Assembly (NCBI GenBank): GCA_947652115.1
Contig: OX393566.1
Span: forward strand, 15,926,315 to 15,990,314
From: Blastomussa wellsi
Lineage: Eukaryota > Cnidaria > Anthozoa > Scleractinia > Plerogyridae
Length of the DNA: 64,000 nucleotides
Reading direction: 5' to 3'
Shown here: one piece after another, positions 23,121-35,061 of the stretch
Layout: each line of letters starts with the position of its first letter
Numbering within the stretch: the stretch's first letter is position 1
Translations under genes and position numbers: made by a program
The notes under the pieces: generated by a model
Told to the model about the DNA's origin: nothing
Seen by the model: only the letters and a program-made list of their open reading frames with translations
Database searches by the model: none

Positions 23121-23835
23121 ATGGATTTCGAAGGGGAAAGTGCTGCTTACGATGCGACCAATGATTTGCATCAAACAGATACGAACAAGTAAGGTTAAAA
23201 ATCGATAGTTCTAGTGTTGAACTACAACATTTCTGAAGGTTTTCTGAATTTGTAACACGAGAATTCGACGACGGTCGATTAAATTAATACTCGTACCACA
23301 CGAGTCCTGCAATCATTTTTTTCTCACTTATTTTACAGGCAAGACATTCAAGACAAAGGTGTAAAAAGGTCGAAAAAGGGAAAGGATATCGTTGCATTAA
23401 AAAAAAAACCCTCGCGAGCGATCTAAAGTTTTATATTCGCGACGAAAGGGGTTATTTAACTCGGGGTTTAAACTGAACACGATGACAGGCGCAGATGTTC
23501 TCGTGGTTGTCCAAACTGAGAGGGAAAGAAGATTCTATGGAACGGGAGTCTTGCGAGAGGAATACCTTGCTGGTAAATTGCATGGTAGTGGTAGTGAAGA
23601 AAACCCAGACGGAAGTGGGAAAAGCTGTGGAAATGGTGTTGTGGTGCGTGAATTGGAGGCAACACCAAGTCCAACTGCTGACTCAAATACAAGTAGGCTG
23701 TCAGCGATAGTTGGTATACCCAGATCTAAAAGGTCACTTGACATGAGTTCTGGAGATCCCGTGAAGAAACTGCTGATGGACAAGCCAGTACCAGTTGTTC
23801 TGGGTCAGGATATGGACAAAATACAGAAGAAGTAA
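23121..23835 (+). CDS. MADS-box-like gene with a one-base frame break at an A10 run
   Basis: Exon 1 is 23121-23188 and a GT/AG intron leads to exon 2 at 23339. Exon 2 opens with a Lys/Arg-rich stretch (GVKRSKKGKDIVALKK) and meets a run of ten A at 23399-23408. Downstream in the +1 frame comes KVLYSRRKGLFNSGFKLNTM, then TGADVLVVVQTERERRFYGTG, ending at 23835. The SRRKGLF...LNTMTGADVLVVV pattern matches the helix and beta strand of MADS domains (FSKRxxGLxKKAxELSxLxxxxVxLxV), a DNA-binding dimerisation fold. In the upstream frame translation stops after about 50 codons. The A10 run is the obvious place for an indel or a sequencing error. Downstream are a Gly/Ser-rich linker and a Lys-rich tail. 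The MADS assignment is mine, by motif. Confidence 0.6.
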
Positions 23836-24884
23836 TTGGCCAGACCCAGCCCAACTGACATTTCCCAAACCACCACCACCCAAAGCCTTACAAAGTCCAA
23901 AACAAAAAAAATTGTCAAAGCTATTGTCACTCACTTAGCAATTTTAATTTTATTATCATAGTTATCTTCCTAACCTGAATGTTTTCTCAGTTGTCCTTCT
24001 TGTAACGTTCTTAACAAGAAACCTGGATGTAAACATCTGTTGTGCAGACATTTTTATTCCTCCTTAAAACTATAATATACTGTAATTGTTCACTCTAAGT
24101 AGTAGTTTAATGCCTTGAGAGAGAAAAGGCTAAAATATTAATGAAAATCAGCTAACCGATGGCATATCTAATCTGATATGTTTGCTATCAGTCAAGTAGC
24201 AAGAAGACAGTAGGACTGGTTTAGTTTTGAAGAAAGCCACCCATCCACCTCTCCTTCCCTCCTGCAAGTTTCCCAGGGGGTACCCGCAGCATACATGATT
24301 TAAGGGGGCTCCGATGCATTTTTGGGGGGTTGAGAAGTTTTGGGTCAAAAGAACTGACTATTTTTTTTTAGTTTTTAGGTTTTTAAGTCTGTTTGATTGA
24401 ATAAATCAATTTTGAGGTATTTAAGTCTTGTTTTTTTTTTCCATTTTAGGGTATAAAACTTTGATGCCAGGTCCCCCCACCATCACGTATGCTGTGAGTG
24501 CCCCCCTGGGCCCTCCCCCAATCATTCCTGTCACTTTTTGCCTCTGTTTTCATATTGCCACAGTTCCCAGACTCTTAAAGGAATTAAATTTCTCTACTTG
24601 CCTATGGATTAGTTAATGTAAAATTCTACTATGCCTACCTAAGTTTTACTAGCCTCAGCCCGCTGTTTGGGTGGAGGTGTCAGTCACAGCATTTCACCAA
24701 AGATTGATCACAAAAAAAGTGATAATTATTACTAATTATTAAAGCATGCTACCTTTTAATGCTGTAATAGAATATGAAGCTAAGGAAAGTTATTCATAAG
24801 TTACTTAGACAAAGACATATCATGAAACCCTACGTTGTATTCTCATCACTGAAATCAGCAATAAAAGAAGAAAAAATTTTGAAG

Positions 24885-27800
24885 TCAGTCATCTGTAGCA
24901 TTTTCATCACTACATGTACTTGGCTCAACTAATTGTTCAACTTCCTCACAGAGGGCAATAATGAATTCTTTCTTTGTAGAGGCAATTCTTTTTTGCACAT
25001 TACTCAACTGTTCCTTGTAGAATTTAACAGCTGATTCATCTACAAGCTTTGGCACTAGGTCTTCGATCCTTTTTACCAAATCAGCTTTTCTCATGTTCTT
25101 CAGTTGAGATGCCTCCTCCCTGTCTTCCTTTGTTACATACATTGGTGTCAGTGGCAGATCTACTCTCGCCTTTCCATTTACAAGCACTTCCTCAAACACC
25201 ATTTCACGGTTGCCAGAGGCAAGTTGTGTTACATTGACAAGGCTTTCGTCCAGAACCTTGCCATCGACAGATGCATGAGGCCTCGTTTCAAATGGTTTGC
25301 TCAAATAACTGTGGATAAGAGGAGAAAAGTCACAGCCATATTTTGACCAAAAAAACATTATATATACCCAAAATATAGAAGGTAGAAGCTACTGCATCCA
25401 GAAAAGTTTTTTTTAGCATTGCTGGGAAATACAGTGTAGCAACAGAACTGTAATGCGAAACACAGGCTAGACATTTTCACTTCACTCCTCCAACAAAAAA
25501 ATAATACAAAAAAAATGAGATGAACCAATGAATCTAATTTACCTTACTTAATTATTTTAGGTTGATGCAATGGCCTTTTGAGCTTTACTTATTCTGGTGG
25601 ATCTGCAGTCAACATGCAGAACAAATAAGCATAACTTTTTTTCAGCAACCCCTATGCAAGTTTTTCTGTTGTTAAATAATTTCTACAACAATGTAAGTGG
25701 TGTGTTATACAGCTTTTTAACAACAAATGTATTAATTACAATAAAACATTCATGTTTATCAAAGTGACCTTTCACGTCGTAGTTTGACTCGCCAGGCTAC
25801 AATTTCGTTTTTTAAGTCATCCCTTCTCCTAGAAGACTGAGCCTCGTCTTTTGGATCATGCATTCCAAACCATGCAAATGTTGTAGCACGTAGCTGAAAT
25901 ATAAACAAAGATTATATCAATGAAAAATAAAAGTGAAAAATTGTATTACATGGTGTGCTGTCATGTGCAGTTCCAACGTGACAATCCATGCGTATGGATT
26001 GAAACTAATTTAATTTAGAAATGGAAATGGCTAAAAAAATCAAGAAGATATGGAAAAGAAATTAAACAGAAATTTAACTAAAGCTTATGTATGACAGTGG
26101 TAAAGTGGAATCCCAAAGTAATTTTACAGTATAAGTTCCCTTTTTTGCTTTCCTTAGTAAAGCACCATGTTTGTACCCTCAATTATTTGAACATCCAGAT
26201 TTATCAAACCAATTTTCATTTCCCCTGGAGGTTTGAAAGACAATGATTCCATTATGTTATTGTTGAAATGTCAAAAATACCTTAGTAAGTTGGTCATGGT
26301 TCCTAAATATTGTTAACCACTCCCTTGCTGTCATCGCTCCATGTTCCCAGCATTTTGAAGCTTTGTTGACCTCTTCAAGTTGGGCATCCAGGCCTTCTCC
26401 TTTAGATTGATTTCCAGTACTGCTCACAGACTCGTACAGCTCAATGAAATTCTTGAGGTCCACAGGATACTGAGAACGATCACATCTACATATCGGGAAT
26501 TACAAATGGAATTTTGTCAATAAAACAAAAATCAATCTCTCTGCTGCTCTAGTTCATGAATAAGTTTTTGTAATTTTAGAAACCTCAACCCACCTTATTT
26601 CATGTTTAGCCAAAATATTTCTCATTTGTTAATTACAAGCAAGCTTAAATTCTTCTCTGTTTATTGTTCCTTATCTGGTGTTTATTCTAACTGCTATTTT
26701 AATGTTTTCTAATTCGATGGCAAAACAATGCTTTAGGGAGAAATCCAAATAACAATTGAGAACTAAACAACTGTTAAGAAAAATAAATGCATGTGCACCT
26801 GTCTTGTAACTCAATTAGTTGGTACTTTGAAGTGAAGGGCTTGAAACTGAAGAGGGGAGCAAATCCTGACTGGCCAGTGTTAACATAGGCACTGTTGTTT
26901 CTCCTGATGCCAACATGGTACATCCTTATTGACCCTATGTACCGCCAAGTTTGCTCAAAGAAGTAGCGGTAGTTGTTGCACTTCACAGCCGGCCACCAAT
27001 TGTAGAGGAAGTCATTCACATCAACAGGCAAATTCTTGCTCATTTGGTCGCGTACATAAGGCAACAACAATTCGCACCAGTTTCCTTTCACCATGACATT
27101 AAGCATGGTCATGGAGTGGTGATGGTTTGTGGCTCCCTTTGCGTAGTTGAGGGCACTCTCTGAAGTGAAGCCTAATTCTTTGGCCAAGCTGCTAATAAAG
27201 ACATCCCAGTTGATTTCAAAGAGTGTCTTCACCATGTTGATCTCCACATGCAATGGGCCAATCCTTAGAACTACCCAGTCAAATTCTCGGACACAATGAA
27301 CATTTTCTTCATTATTGTGGCTTCCCTTTAAGTGTTCAGTCCATTCTTTCCCATAGAAGGAAACACTTTCAGCACAAGCACCCTCCTTCTGGCCACAGCT
27401 AACACACATCAGTGTGTTCTCCAAAATACTGACTGCAAGTAGAAAGGGAAGACCATCCATTGTAATGGATACCCACTCTCGCGAACTAGCTCCCTGAAAT
27501 CCATACCGAGTTACACGTGCAGTCTGACCAACCCAACGCAGCACTTCAGTAACAGCCTTATGTGAGTTTGGATTCACAAACACAGGATCAGAAACGGAGA
27601 TTCTCACAGCACTAGGCTGATGATTGGTGGGGACATTGTTCCATTCAATTAAACTTTCCTCATGCACTTTCTTAACCTCAGGTTGAATTTCAGAAACACC
27701 AACATTCATGACAACCTCATTTTCTCTAAACCTGTATGAATACTTTTTCACAGGCTCAACAAGTGCTGTACCCAGGACATCTTCACCAGTTAACTTTCTC

Positions 27801-30014
27801 TCCGCTGCTTTCAGATCCACCCGACACTCCTTGTTCACACACTTTCGTTTTTGTTTTGGCATGACCGTCTGGCAGTTTGGACAAACCCTGCTGCTTTCTC
27901 TGAGACGTATTTCTTCCACTCGCAAATCAACATCATCTTTAAATGAACCACTGCCAGCCATCTGCTCGGAAACAACATCTTTCAAGCATTCATGAATTAT
28001 GAGTTTATTCTGAAAAACATAAACATGGAAAACAAATTTATTTCTTCAAGACCTTTGTCGTGGTGAGAGGGGTTCTGTAATCCTAATGCAACTGAACAAA
28101 AACTCTAAAATGGCTCAATCAGATATAATGAACTAAACCTGAATACCCAAAGCATCAGCAATTTATTTGCATGAGAATAAAAGTTACTTGTAGTTGCTAT
28201 CTTAAATTTTTACTTTTGTCACATTCAGCATGCAGCTCTAAATGTTTTTGATGTCTTAAGCTATAAAATACATAAAAGTGATTCACACATGGGTGTGAAA
28301 AAAGTCTACAATTTAAATTGAAGGTTGTAATTATATGAATGTGCTCTGATAAGATTAAGTTTTACCTCTCTTCTCAGTAGTTCCTCCATCTCCTTTGAGA
28401 ATTTGAGTCCCTGTTGGAGCTTTCTATACAGCACTTTGTCATCTTTAGCTTCCTTTAACGCAGCCTGCCAGCCTGCCTTAAGTTGAATTTTATAATACAT
28501 TGAATAGGATTAGTATGGAGATCAAGTTCTTTTATGTTGACGTTCAAGAAGTTTTCTTGTAAAAGATCATGCGAGGACATTGAAGTAAATAATATTATTC
28601 CAATTGAAGGCAAAATCAATACTGAGAAGCAGAGCTATCAAAACTACAGATAGCTACAACTACAGTTTAGTGCTTGTCTATGAAAAGTAAAACTACTTCA
28701 GCTCTTGTATTTTTTATTAATAACAGTAGAAATTTGATGATTATGAGTATAATGATAATGATGATGATGATGATAATAAACAACTTCGACGAAAATAATA
28801 ATAATAATAATAATTTAATATAAATTAATCAATGCATCATACCTAGGAGCCAGATCTCTTCTAGTTTGTAGGGAACCCTGAGAGTTTACCTCAGCCTGGC
28901 ACACGCTGGTGACTACACTCACTCTTGACTTCTGGCCCACTTTAACCTTCCACTTCCGCTGAACAATCTGGTCATTGTCAATGGCCACCATGCAGTCTCC
29001 CGGAGGAAATTCATTTGGGTCTGACGTTAGTTCTTTAGTCCATGACTTCAAAGTACCATAAGACCCACCAGGAAGAGCCTTTCCAAACATGTTGACCACC
29101 AGCTTAGAATTGCTGATGGCAAGAAGACTAATGTTGGTCATAAAGCTACATGGCCCAACAAATGTCATACCTTGAAGATAGTACAGGTGTTCCAGGGCCA
29201 GACAACGTTGGAAGTAGTTCTTCTCATTTGAAGCTAGCCCTTCCACAATTGATTTCACTATAGGGTTGCGACGTGCAAACCACTCCTCTGCATCAAAGTT
29301 TTGCAGCATTTCCAGATCCTTATATGTCTGGGAAAATGAAACACAGTCTGCCTGCAATTTCTGTTTCTGCACTTTAACAATTTCCCCAATGATGTTGGCC
29401 TGCTTTTCCTCTGGGAGCCTACCAACGCTGTCACTCAAATTCTCCTCCTCAAGAAAAAATACTCCTTCAATGCTGTTCTTCAGGAGTTCAAAAAGCTTTG
29501 CCTTGGGAATGATATAACAAAGCTCCTGAAAAATGGCACATTGGTCTGTGGGATGAACCTTTCTAACGCACTCACTAACTGAGTCCAATGAGATGCAATA
29601 AACTCTTGGCAGATCTTTTTCGTCCTCATCATCAGAGGCAGAGTCTGTGTCACTGCCAGGATGCACAGGCTCTCCTTCCTTGTTTGCCACAAACTTTCCT
29701 CTTTTTCTTTTGGATGGCCTGCCTATTTCTCTTTTTGAGCAAACTTCACAATCTTCATTGTGTGGAAACCACACCTTTGCTTCTTGATTTGGCTTAAACT
29801 TCTCTGTCAAATAATCTTTGTTGCTGCATTTCACTCTGCACTTCATGCACATACGTCTGGGGTGCACATGTGGTGAATCGAGCAAAACAGAGATCTTCCA
29901 GATTTGCTGGATTTCCGTCGCATGCTTGAAGACGTCTTCCCTCCTCACATTCACCTTTAATTTATCGCCACAAATGCGACAAAAAGTATCAAGACGTTGA
30001 GTGTGTTCATCCAT
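24885..30014 (-). CDS. Six-exon transposase candidate with RAG1-like N-terminal zinc region, ~1062 aa
   Basis: Exons: 30014-28890, 28464-28366 (an acceptor 12 nt upstream is also possible), 28009-26799, 26485-26281, 25893-25769, 25308-24885. All junctions are GT/AG and keep frame to a stop. Residues 1-107 hold C12/C15 (FCRICG), H51/C56/C59 (HVHPRRMCMKC), H85/C89/C92 (WFPHNEDCEVC) and a basic RPSKRKRGK. The same order of motifs precedes the RING finger in RAG1. An acidic linker (~120-134) follows. Acidic positions that could form a catalytic triad are AIDNDQIV (D346/D348), TMDGLPF in exon 3 and HVEINMVK further on; this is a guess. Exon 3 also has a CPNCQ...CVNKEC knuckle and a Cys/His cluster around CVSCGQKEGAC. 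The last exon is a predicted coiled coil with an acidic tail. The gene fills the right half of the 10.6-kb element and is transcribed from its right end inward, as expected for its transposase. Confidence 0.75.
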
Positions 30015-30501
30015 GTACTTAAAAGAGCAAAAAAAGATATCAGTCACCGTAAACATACACCAGAACAAGGGAAAGCGAGCACATTACGATAACAGATATT
30101 TGTGGTCACTTATACAGACTCCAATTCAAAAAGAGTTTACAAGATATCGGCATTGTTTACAATCGTGAAACTCGTCACAATGAAGCAATGAAAACTATAG
30201 AATCGGTAAAAAATAAAAGCAGCTCAACGAAAAATACTTAAATACTTGAAAAAAACGTTCAAACTTCGCTTACCTTTGGTTGTGACTACATGCACGCGTC
30301 TATATCGTCACTTTTCCATGAGAAAAATCACCTTATTCACATTCTCACGCTTCCAAAATGCCCGCTTATGCTTCTTCTCACCATTCGGTACAGAAAGTCC
30401 CGGATGAACGCATGTAGAGCCTGGAACCAACAGAATTCTTTGAGCGCCTTTCATTTTTCGAAAAGGTCCGCCATTTTCCTTGAGAACAATAGCTTCGTGA
30501 C

Positions 30502-30539
30502 GTCACGGCTGTACCAATATATTGGGATGTTCCGGACTG
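30502..30539 (-). repeat. Right terminal inverted repeat of the 10.6-kb element
   Basis: Inverted copy of 19916-19953 with one mismatch, ending GGGATGTTCCGGACTG and followed by TTTAT. Confidence 0.92.
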
Positions 30540-30834
30540 TTTATCATCCAATGAAACCCCCTTCCCCCCCCCTAAAAAAATTCTTTTGTGTCATAAGGTA
30601 AAAGACAAAATCATTTTTTGCTTTTATTAACAACAGAACATGTATTCGAAAATGTGTTTCTTTGTGGGATTTTCTCTAAAATATAACATAGCTGGTTTAC
30701 ATAACAGCAATAACTTTCTGTAGATGTCTTTATTGATATTACTGGTTTTTACGTAAAACAAAACCAATTTAAATCATACAGTCAAAGCACAAATGATGCA
30801 TCAATTTTGTATTGGCATATGAAAATGCTGTTTC

Positions 30835-31333
30835 TTATTCATCTCGAAAGTGGAAACCCTCAAATTGAAAGTCATCTTCAAGTCCTGGTGGAGGAAAGTG
30901 TGCTCTTATGCAGCACACTGCGCATGATTGCAAAGGGACTCTTATCTCTTTGCCAAGAACACCCCAGCACCATCTGACAAGTTGACGATAGGCTATGTGC
31001 ATGTTATGGCAGTCTGCGGCCTTTCCCTTCACCAAGGAAACACGGAAAGCCGTAAAACTCTAGAACAAAAATTTATTTTTCAAATCGGCACTCTTAATCC
31101 TCACGGTATCAACGAACGCTTTTCATTCAACTAATTTATTCCCAAGTTTTCACGTTACCAGGCACCAGCCAATAGCAAAGCTCCATCTTTCCGTATATAA
31201 AGACACACGACGCACAATTCCTTGATTCGCTCCGATGAAGGGCTAACGCTCGAAACGTCAGCACTTGAATCTCTTTACGGTGGCCAATTGACATTATCAA
31301 CCCAGTTGATAAAACCAAATTATATTGTTATAC

Positions 31334-31376
<43 letters not shown>

Positions 31377-32617
31377 ATCTATTTATGTGCATGTTCAGTT
31401 TATCTTGAGGACCTTCATACGACTGCGAATATTGCTGCTTATATTGGTACCAGGCTGTCTGCAGTACCCATCTGTTAAGACAAACTGCTTGGAAACCAGG
31501 ATGCTGAGTGATACAAACTGGGGTGTCAGCAACCTCCCCCATCTCTACTGCCTCCCTGTTTTTGTCACACATTTCAGGAAACTCTGAACAGCAGGTACAT
31601 TCCTCGTTTCTGTTCAGTATTTGGCAATTTCCACATGTACACCTAAAGTAAATAAGCTTTGTTTGACTTGGATTTATTGCACACTAAGCAACCTACCCCA
31701 AACTTTTCAGGTTAGCTTAGAAGGTTCTTTGTTATTGAATGTTTAAGACTGATCCGGCCTAGTTAGGTTTTCAACAGGTTCTGTCAGGAATACTTTCTTT
31801 ATAACTTTAATTTAGGTGGCGGCAAACCTATGGTTTTTTCGTTCTGATTGCGATTGCAAGCCCCATCACTGCTCAGTTTGTCATTACTAGAACAAAACAA
31901 ATACAGGTTCCGAATAATAACGAAATTAAGAGTTATTTGTTTTGTTTCAGAGGTAATGATGGCAATCGTTCCTTTTTTAAAAAGTAGGGTAGCTTAGAAA
32001 GCTGTTTCATAATCTTGCTGCGGTGCTACAAGAAATATGGAGTACATTGGGTTGTAGATAGGAAATTAGGGATTCAATATTACAGAATCTCGATAAAAGT
32101 GTACAATCGCCTGTTTCCACTCCAAGAGAGTGATTTTAAACTGGTTTAGTAACGTCAAAAATATAGCATAGCAGTGGATATTGCCTTCCTAAATGCTAGT
32201 GAGATCACACTGAAGAATGTATAAAGCTATGAATAAAGCAAACAAAAACCTACAAGAGTGAACTTTATTCTTTTATTGTTTACAATCATTTTCTTGAGCG
32301 CGTGAGTATTTGATTTTCACAGCACCTCCAAAACATTAAATGCTGTTTAATTATTCATGGTTCGCCTCTACAGACCAGTTAAATTGGATTGTTAAGATAG
32401 CACATAAATCTAGAAACTCTTACCAGTCTAGATTTCTGGTACGAGAATTTTCGTCCTCGTGTTGATGCTCTTCTAATTCTTCTTCTTCTACGCCTTCTTC
32501 GCTGGAAGAAAACTCTGGTTCGAACTGGCACGGTAGAATCACGTTTCCGGGCACATTTTCGTCGTCAATTGACGGACTTGATTGGTCTGAATGCGAGGAG
32601 TTATCGTCGTCAGACAT
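30835..32617 (-). CDS. P2X7-ballast-domain-like gene, three exons, 213 aa
   Basis: Exons 32617-32424, 31642-31374 and 31013-30835 join in phase (642 nt). The first encodes an acidic Ser/Glu-rich leader (MSDDDNSSHSDQSSPS...). The second encodes the zinc-rich core CTCGNCQ...EECTCCSEF, then CITQHPGFQAVCLNRWVLQTA. The third encodes AYRQLVRWCWGVLGKEIR, then a charged end. This C-x-C-G-x-C...C-x-C-C...C-I-T-x-H-P-x-F...C-L order is that of the cytoplasmic ballast domain of P2X7 receptors. Here it stands alone with no channel segment, so it should be cytoplasmic or nuclear, with unknown role. Intron 2 contains a dispersed repeat (31229-31318). The gene lies just outside the right end of the 10.6-kb element. 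Confidence 0.8.
31229..31318 (+). repeat. Dispersed repeat with hammerhead-like core
   Basis: CCGATGAAGGGCTAACGCTC followed by GAAACGTCAGC has the order of a hammerhead ribozyme: near-CUGAUGA, stem II GGGC/GCTC, GAAA, GUC, with GCT/AGC able to pair as stem I. One core base differs from consensus. I remember such sequences as common at Penelope-like element ends. Confidence 0.35.
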
Positions 32618-33653
32618 TTTGAGCGAATGGGACTAAACTAGCTAAAAAAACATGCTTCAGCTCGCTAAACGATTTGTGCAAAACAAGGGCGAAGTGACAC
32701 GCAACCCTTTGCTTTGTCATCACGATCTGACGTCACATCTCAATCCGCTGACCGTTTCAGCTCCCACGATGAAAGAGCAACATGGCGGGTGCAGTCCGAA
32801 GCTTTGGATCAATTTTTTCGTAAAATTATTAATCGTCGATATATATTATCGCTGTAAAACTAATCCATCCAATGTTAACATCAATACAAAAAATAGTTAA
32901 AATTACACTTGAGTTCCCCTTTAAAAAGGAAAATAATGGTCTGAGGATCAAGTGGTATTTGTTTAACTCCAGCTTTACTACTACTTTTCCTTCCTATTCT
33001 AATGATTTGATATTGATACTTGGATATCTCAATTTTTCACTTTTTCAAGTCAATGGTTATGATACTGACAATTCCAGAATTTGCGAGCTCAAATTATTAA
33101 GCAGCTATCATGATAATCTCATATGATAATGATCTGTTGATATTTGACATGCATATTGTTTGGAAAATGATTTCTCTATATTATTATTCTATTCTCGCCC
33201 AGATATCAAGAAAATAGCAGAATATCAATTATCAAGCTAATGATATTCTATCAAGATATTTTGATAAACCGCAATGCTGCACCTTAGTGACTTTTTATGT
33301 GGTCAAGTAATTACTTTTTATATGGTCAACTCGACTTTTCATACCTTCTCAAACTCATTAATTATTCATGCAGCTTATTCTGGTCAGGTGGATGAGTTTA
33401 GAAACCCAATGAAAAACGAATTGAAAATTACGGCGTGTTTGGAAATAATTTCAAACACTGATGCAAATTTTGTTAATCTGCATATTGATTAAGCAAGAAA
33501 AACACATGACAATAAACAACTTCATTGACAACAAATGATAATTACAGATAATTTTCTCTATTGAGACATTTAAAACAACTTTATTTAGTTAGTGACATTG
33601 AAAGTCACATTGCAGTTATTCAAGTCCCCTTTTTCCTTAATTGCAACCATCTC
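32618..33653. other. Gene-free AT-rich spacer
   Basis: Nothing supported beyond the upstream region of the P2X7-like gene. Confidence 0.45.
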
Positions 33654-33998
33654 TTACTCAGAGTCAACCTTGCTTGTATATGGCCTCGGACCCAAAATAA
33701 CACTAACGTGTGAAATAACTTTCTCCTCCGCTTTCTCATACTTCAGTAAATCATCAGATCTGTGGCCAGTTCTATCGCATATCAATTTACAATCAACCCT
33801 TGCATTAAACAGACTCGATGCACATGTAACACGTAGGCAGTGGGCGGTTTTGCATCTCAGTCCTGCAGTCTTCTTACACATATCTGGCAAAATTTGATTC
33901 AAACTGTTTATACCGACAGGACATTTATCAAATGAAAATTTTTTCACATTTGGCTTAAAATAGAAAGCTCCCATACCTTTCCCAAAAATCTCAACAAG

Positions 33999-34129
33999 TG
34001 TTATGGTCTCCCTGTGACGTTTGCATATTTGTAAATTAGATGCGTGCGCATATTTCTCATTACATGTGCTTTTAGAGTTGACCGCCATCTTGTTTGTGGT
34101 GTGTTCGTAAGTCTTGTCAATACATGACA
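33999..34129 (+). repeat. 5' LTR
   Basis: Begins TGTTATGGTCTCC and ends CAATACATGACA. It matches 37409-37537 apart from a few single-base differences (for example CTCCC versus CTCC and GTAAG versus GTTAG). Confidence 0.93.
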
Positions 34130-34218
34130 ATTTTGGCGACGAGGAATGGATCTTAAGGGATTTTTCACGGCAGAGAAGGTGAAAGACATCCTAAACAAGA
34201 TTCACACGACGTCTCAAG

Positions 34219-35046
34219 ATGCCAGACGAAGTTAATCCGGTTCGAAACATCGGAAAAGTTCAAAAGTTTGTTGTGGGAACTGACTTCGAAGCGTATGCAG
34301 AACAGCTAGAATTCTTCATGGCCAATGGAGTGACCGACTCGAAACAGAAGAAAGTTGTCCTGTTGACTAATCTCCCCACTGAGACGTACCAGCTTGCGAA
34401 AGATTTAGTGGCCCCGACATTGTTAAAAGAAGACTCTCTCACGTATGACACGATCGTTGAGCGTCTCCAAAAGCAATTGAAGCCCCAGAAATCTGCTCTA
34501 GTCGCCAGGTACGAGTTTGATAAACGAGCGCAAAACGCGGGAGAAACGGTGAGTCAATATGTTGCTGTTCTAAAGCATCTAGCTACTGAATGCAAGTTTA
34601 ACGAAGCCATGCGATTGGAAAGGCTCCGAGATAGATTGGTTTCGGGAATTCGGGATAAGAAAATGATGTCAGAGCTTTCGAAACTCAAACTCGAGGAATT
34701 GACATTTGACATTGCTGTAGCGAAATGTATCGCCATCGAGCAATCTTACAAGGATGTTGAAGCCCTCCAGGGGGGGAAAGAGTCACACCCAGTTGATTTG
34801 TTATCCCAGTCAAGGCCAGGCAAGAAGCCAGACAAGAAGCTTAAGCCTAAGTGGGAAGCTAAGCCTCAGAGAAAAAAGGGTTTCCCATCCCATAAAGAGT
34901 CTGCTGAGCAAAGTTGCTACCGTTGCTTGTGCAATCATGACCACAAAAGTTGTCCGTACAAAAAGGAAAAATGTTACCACTGTAGCAAGATCGGTCATAT
35001 TCAAAGGGCCTGTAAATCCGATAAGAGGGAGCCACAGGGTACCTGA
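34219..35046 (+). CDS. Retrotransposon Gag with CCHC knuckle
   Basis: 275 residues, uninterrupted. A helical capsid-like region (ETVSQYVAVLKHLATECKF and flanks) is followed by a basic linker. Two Cys/His knuckles follow: CYRCLCNHDHKSC and the canonical CYHCSKIGHIQRAC. It would package element RNA. It ends at a TGA just before the protease frame, as usual for gypsy-type elements that separate gag and pol by a stop or a frame change. Confidence 0.9.
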   Translation: MPDEVNPVRNIGKVQKFVVGTDFEAYAEQLEFFMANGVTDSKQKKVVLLTNLPTETYQLAKDLVAPTLLKEDSLTYDTIVERLQKQLKPQKSALVARYEFDKRAQNAGETVSQYVAVLKHLATECKFNEAMRLERLRDRLVSGIRDKKMMSELSKLKLEELTFDIAVAKCIAIEQSYKDVEALQGGKESHPVDLLSQSRPGKKPDKKLKPKWEAKPQRKKGFPSHKESAEQSCYRCLCNHDHKSCPYKKEKCYHCSKIGHIQRACKSDKREPQGT

Positions 35047-35061
35047 CCCCCAGTTAATTAT

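Larger units (their letters stand above)
19911..30544. mobile_element. 10.6-kb DNA transposon with RAG1-N-terminal-like gene and two further genes
   Basis: Termini: the 38 bp at 19916-19953 (starting CAGTCCGGAACATCCC) and the reverse complement of 30502-30539 (ending GGGATGTTCCGGACTG) match with one mismatch. TTTAT occurs directly outside both ends (19911-19915 and 30540-30544), a 5-bp target duplication. Nothing in the body suggests a composite: three multi-exon genes fill 20972-30014, and both subterminal regions carry an AAGATGGCGG/AAAATGGCGG-type motif. A 5-bp duplication is the size seen for Transib/RAG elements, but the ends do not begin with the CAC of RAG-type termini. The gene at 24885-30014 is the transposase candidate; the HIRAN-like and MADS-like genes look like accessory functions. 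From memory, Aplysia N-RAG-TP elements also carry RAG1 N-terminal-like protein; the exact relation needs a search. Confidence 0.9.

Noticed and set aside
30835..32617. The P2X7-like gene as a fourth gene of the 10.6-kb element
   Set aside because: It lies outside the right inverted repeat and the TTTAT duplication at 30540-30544.
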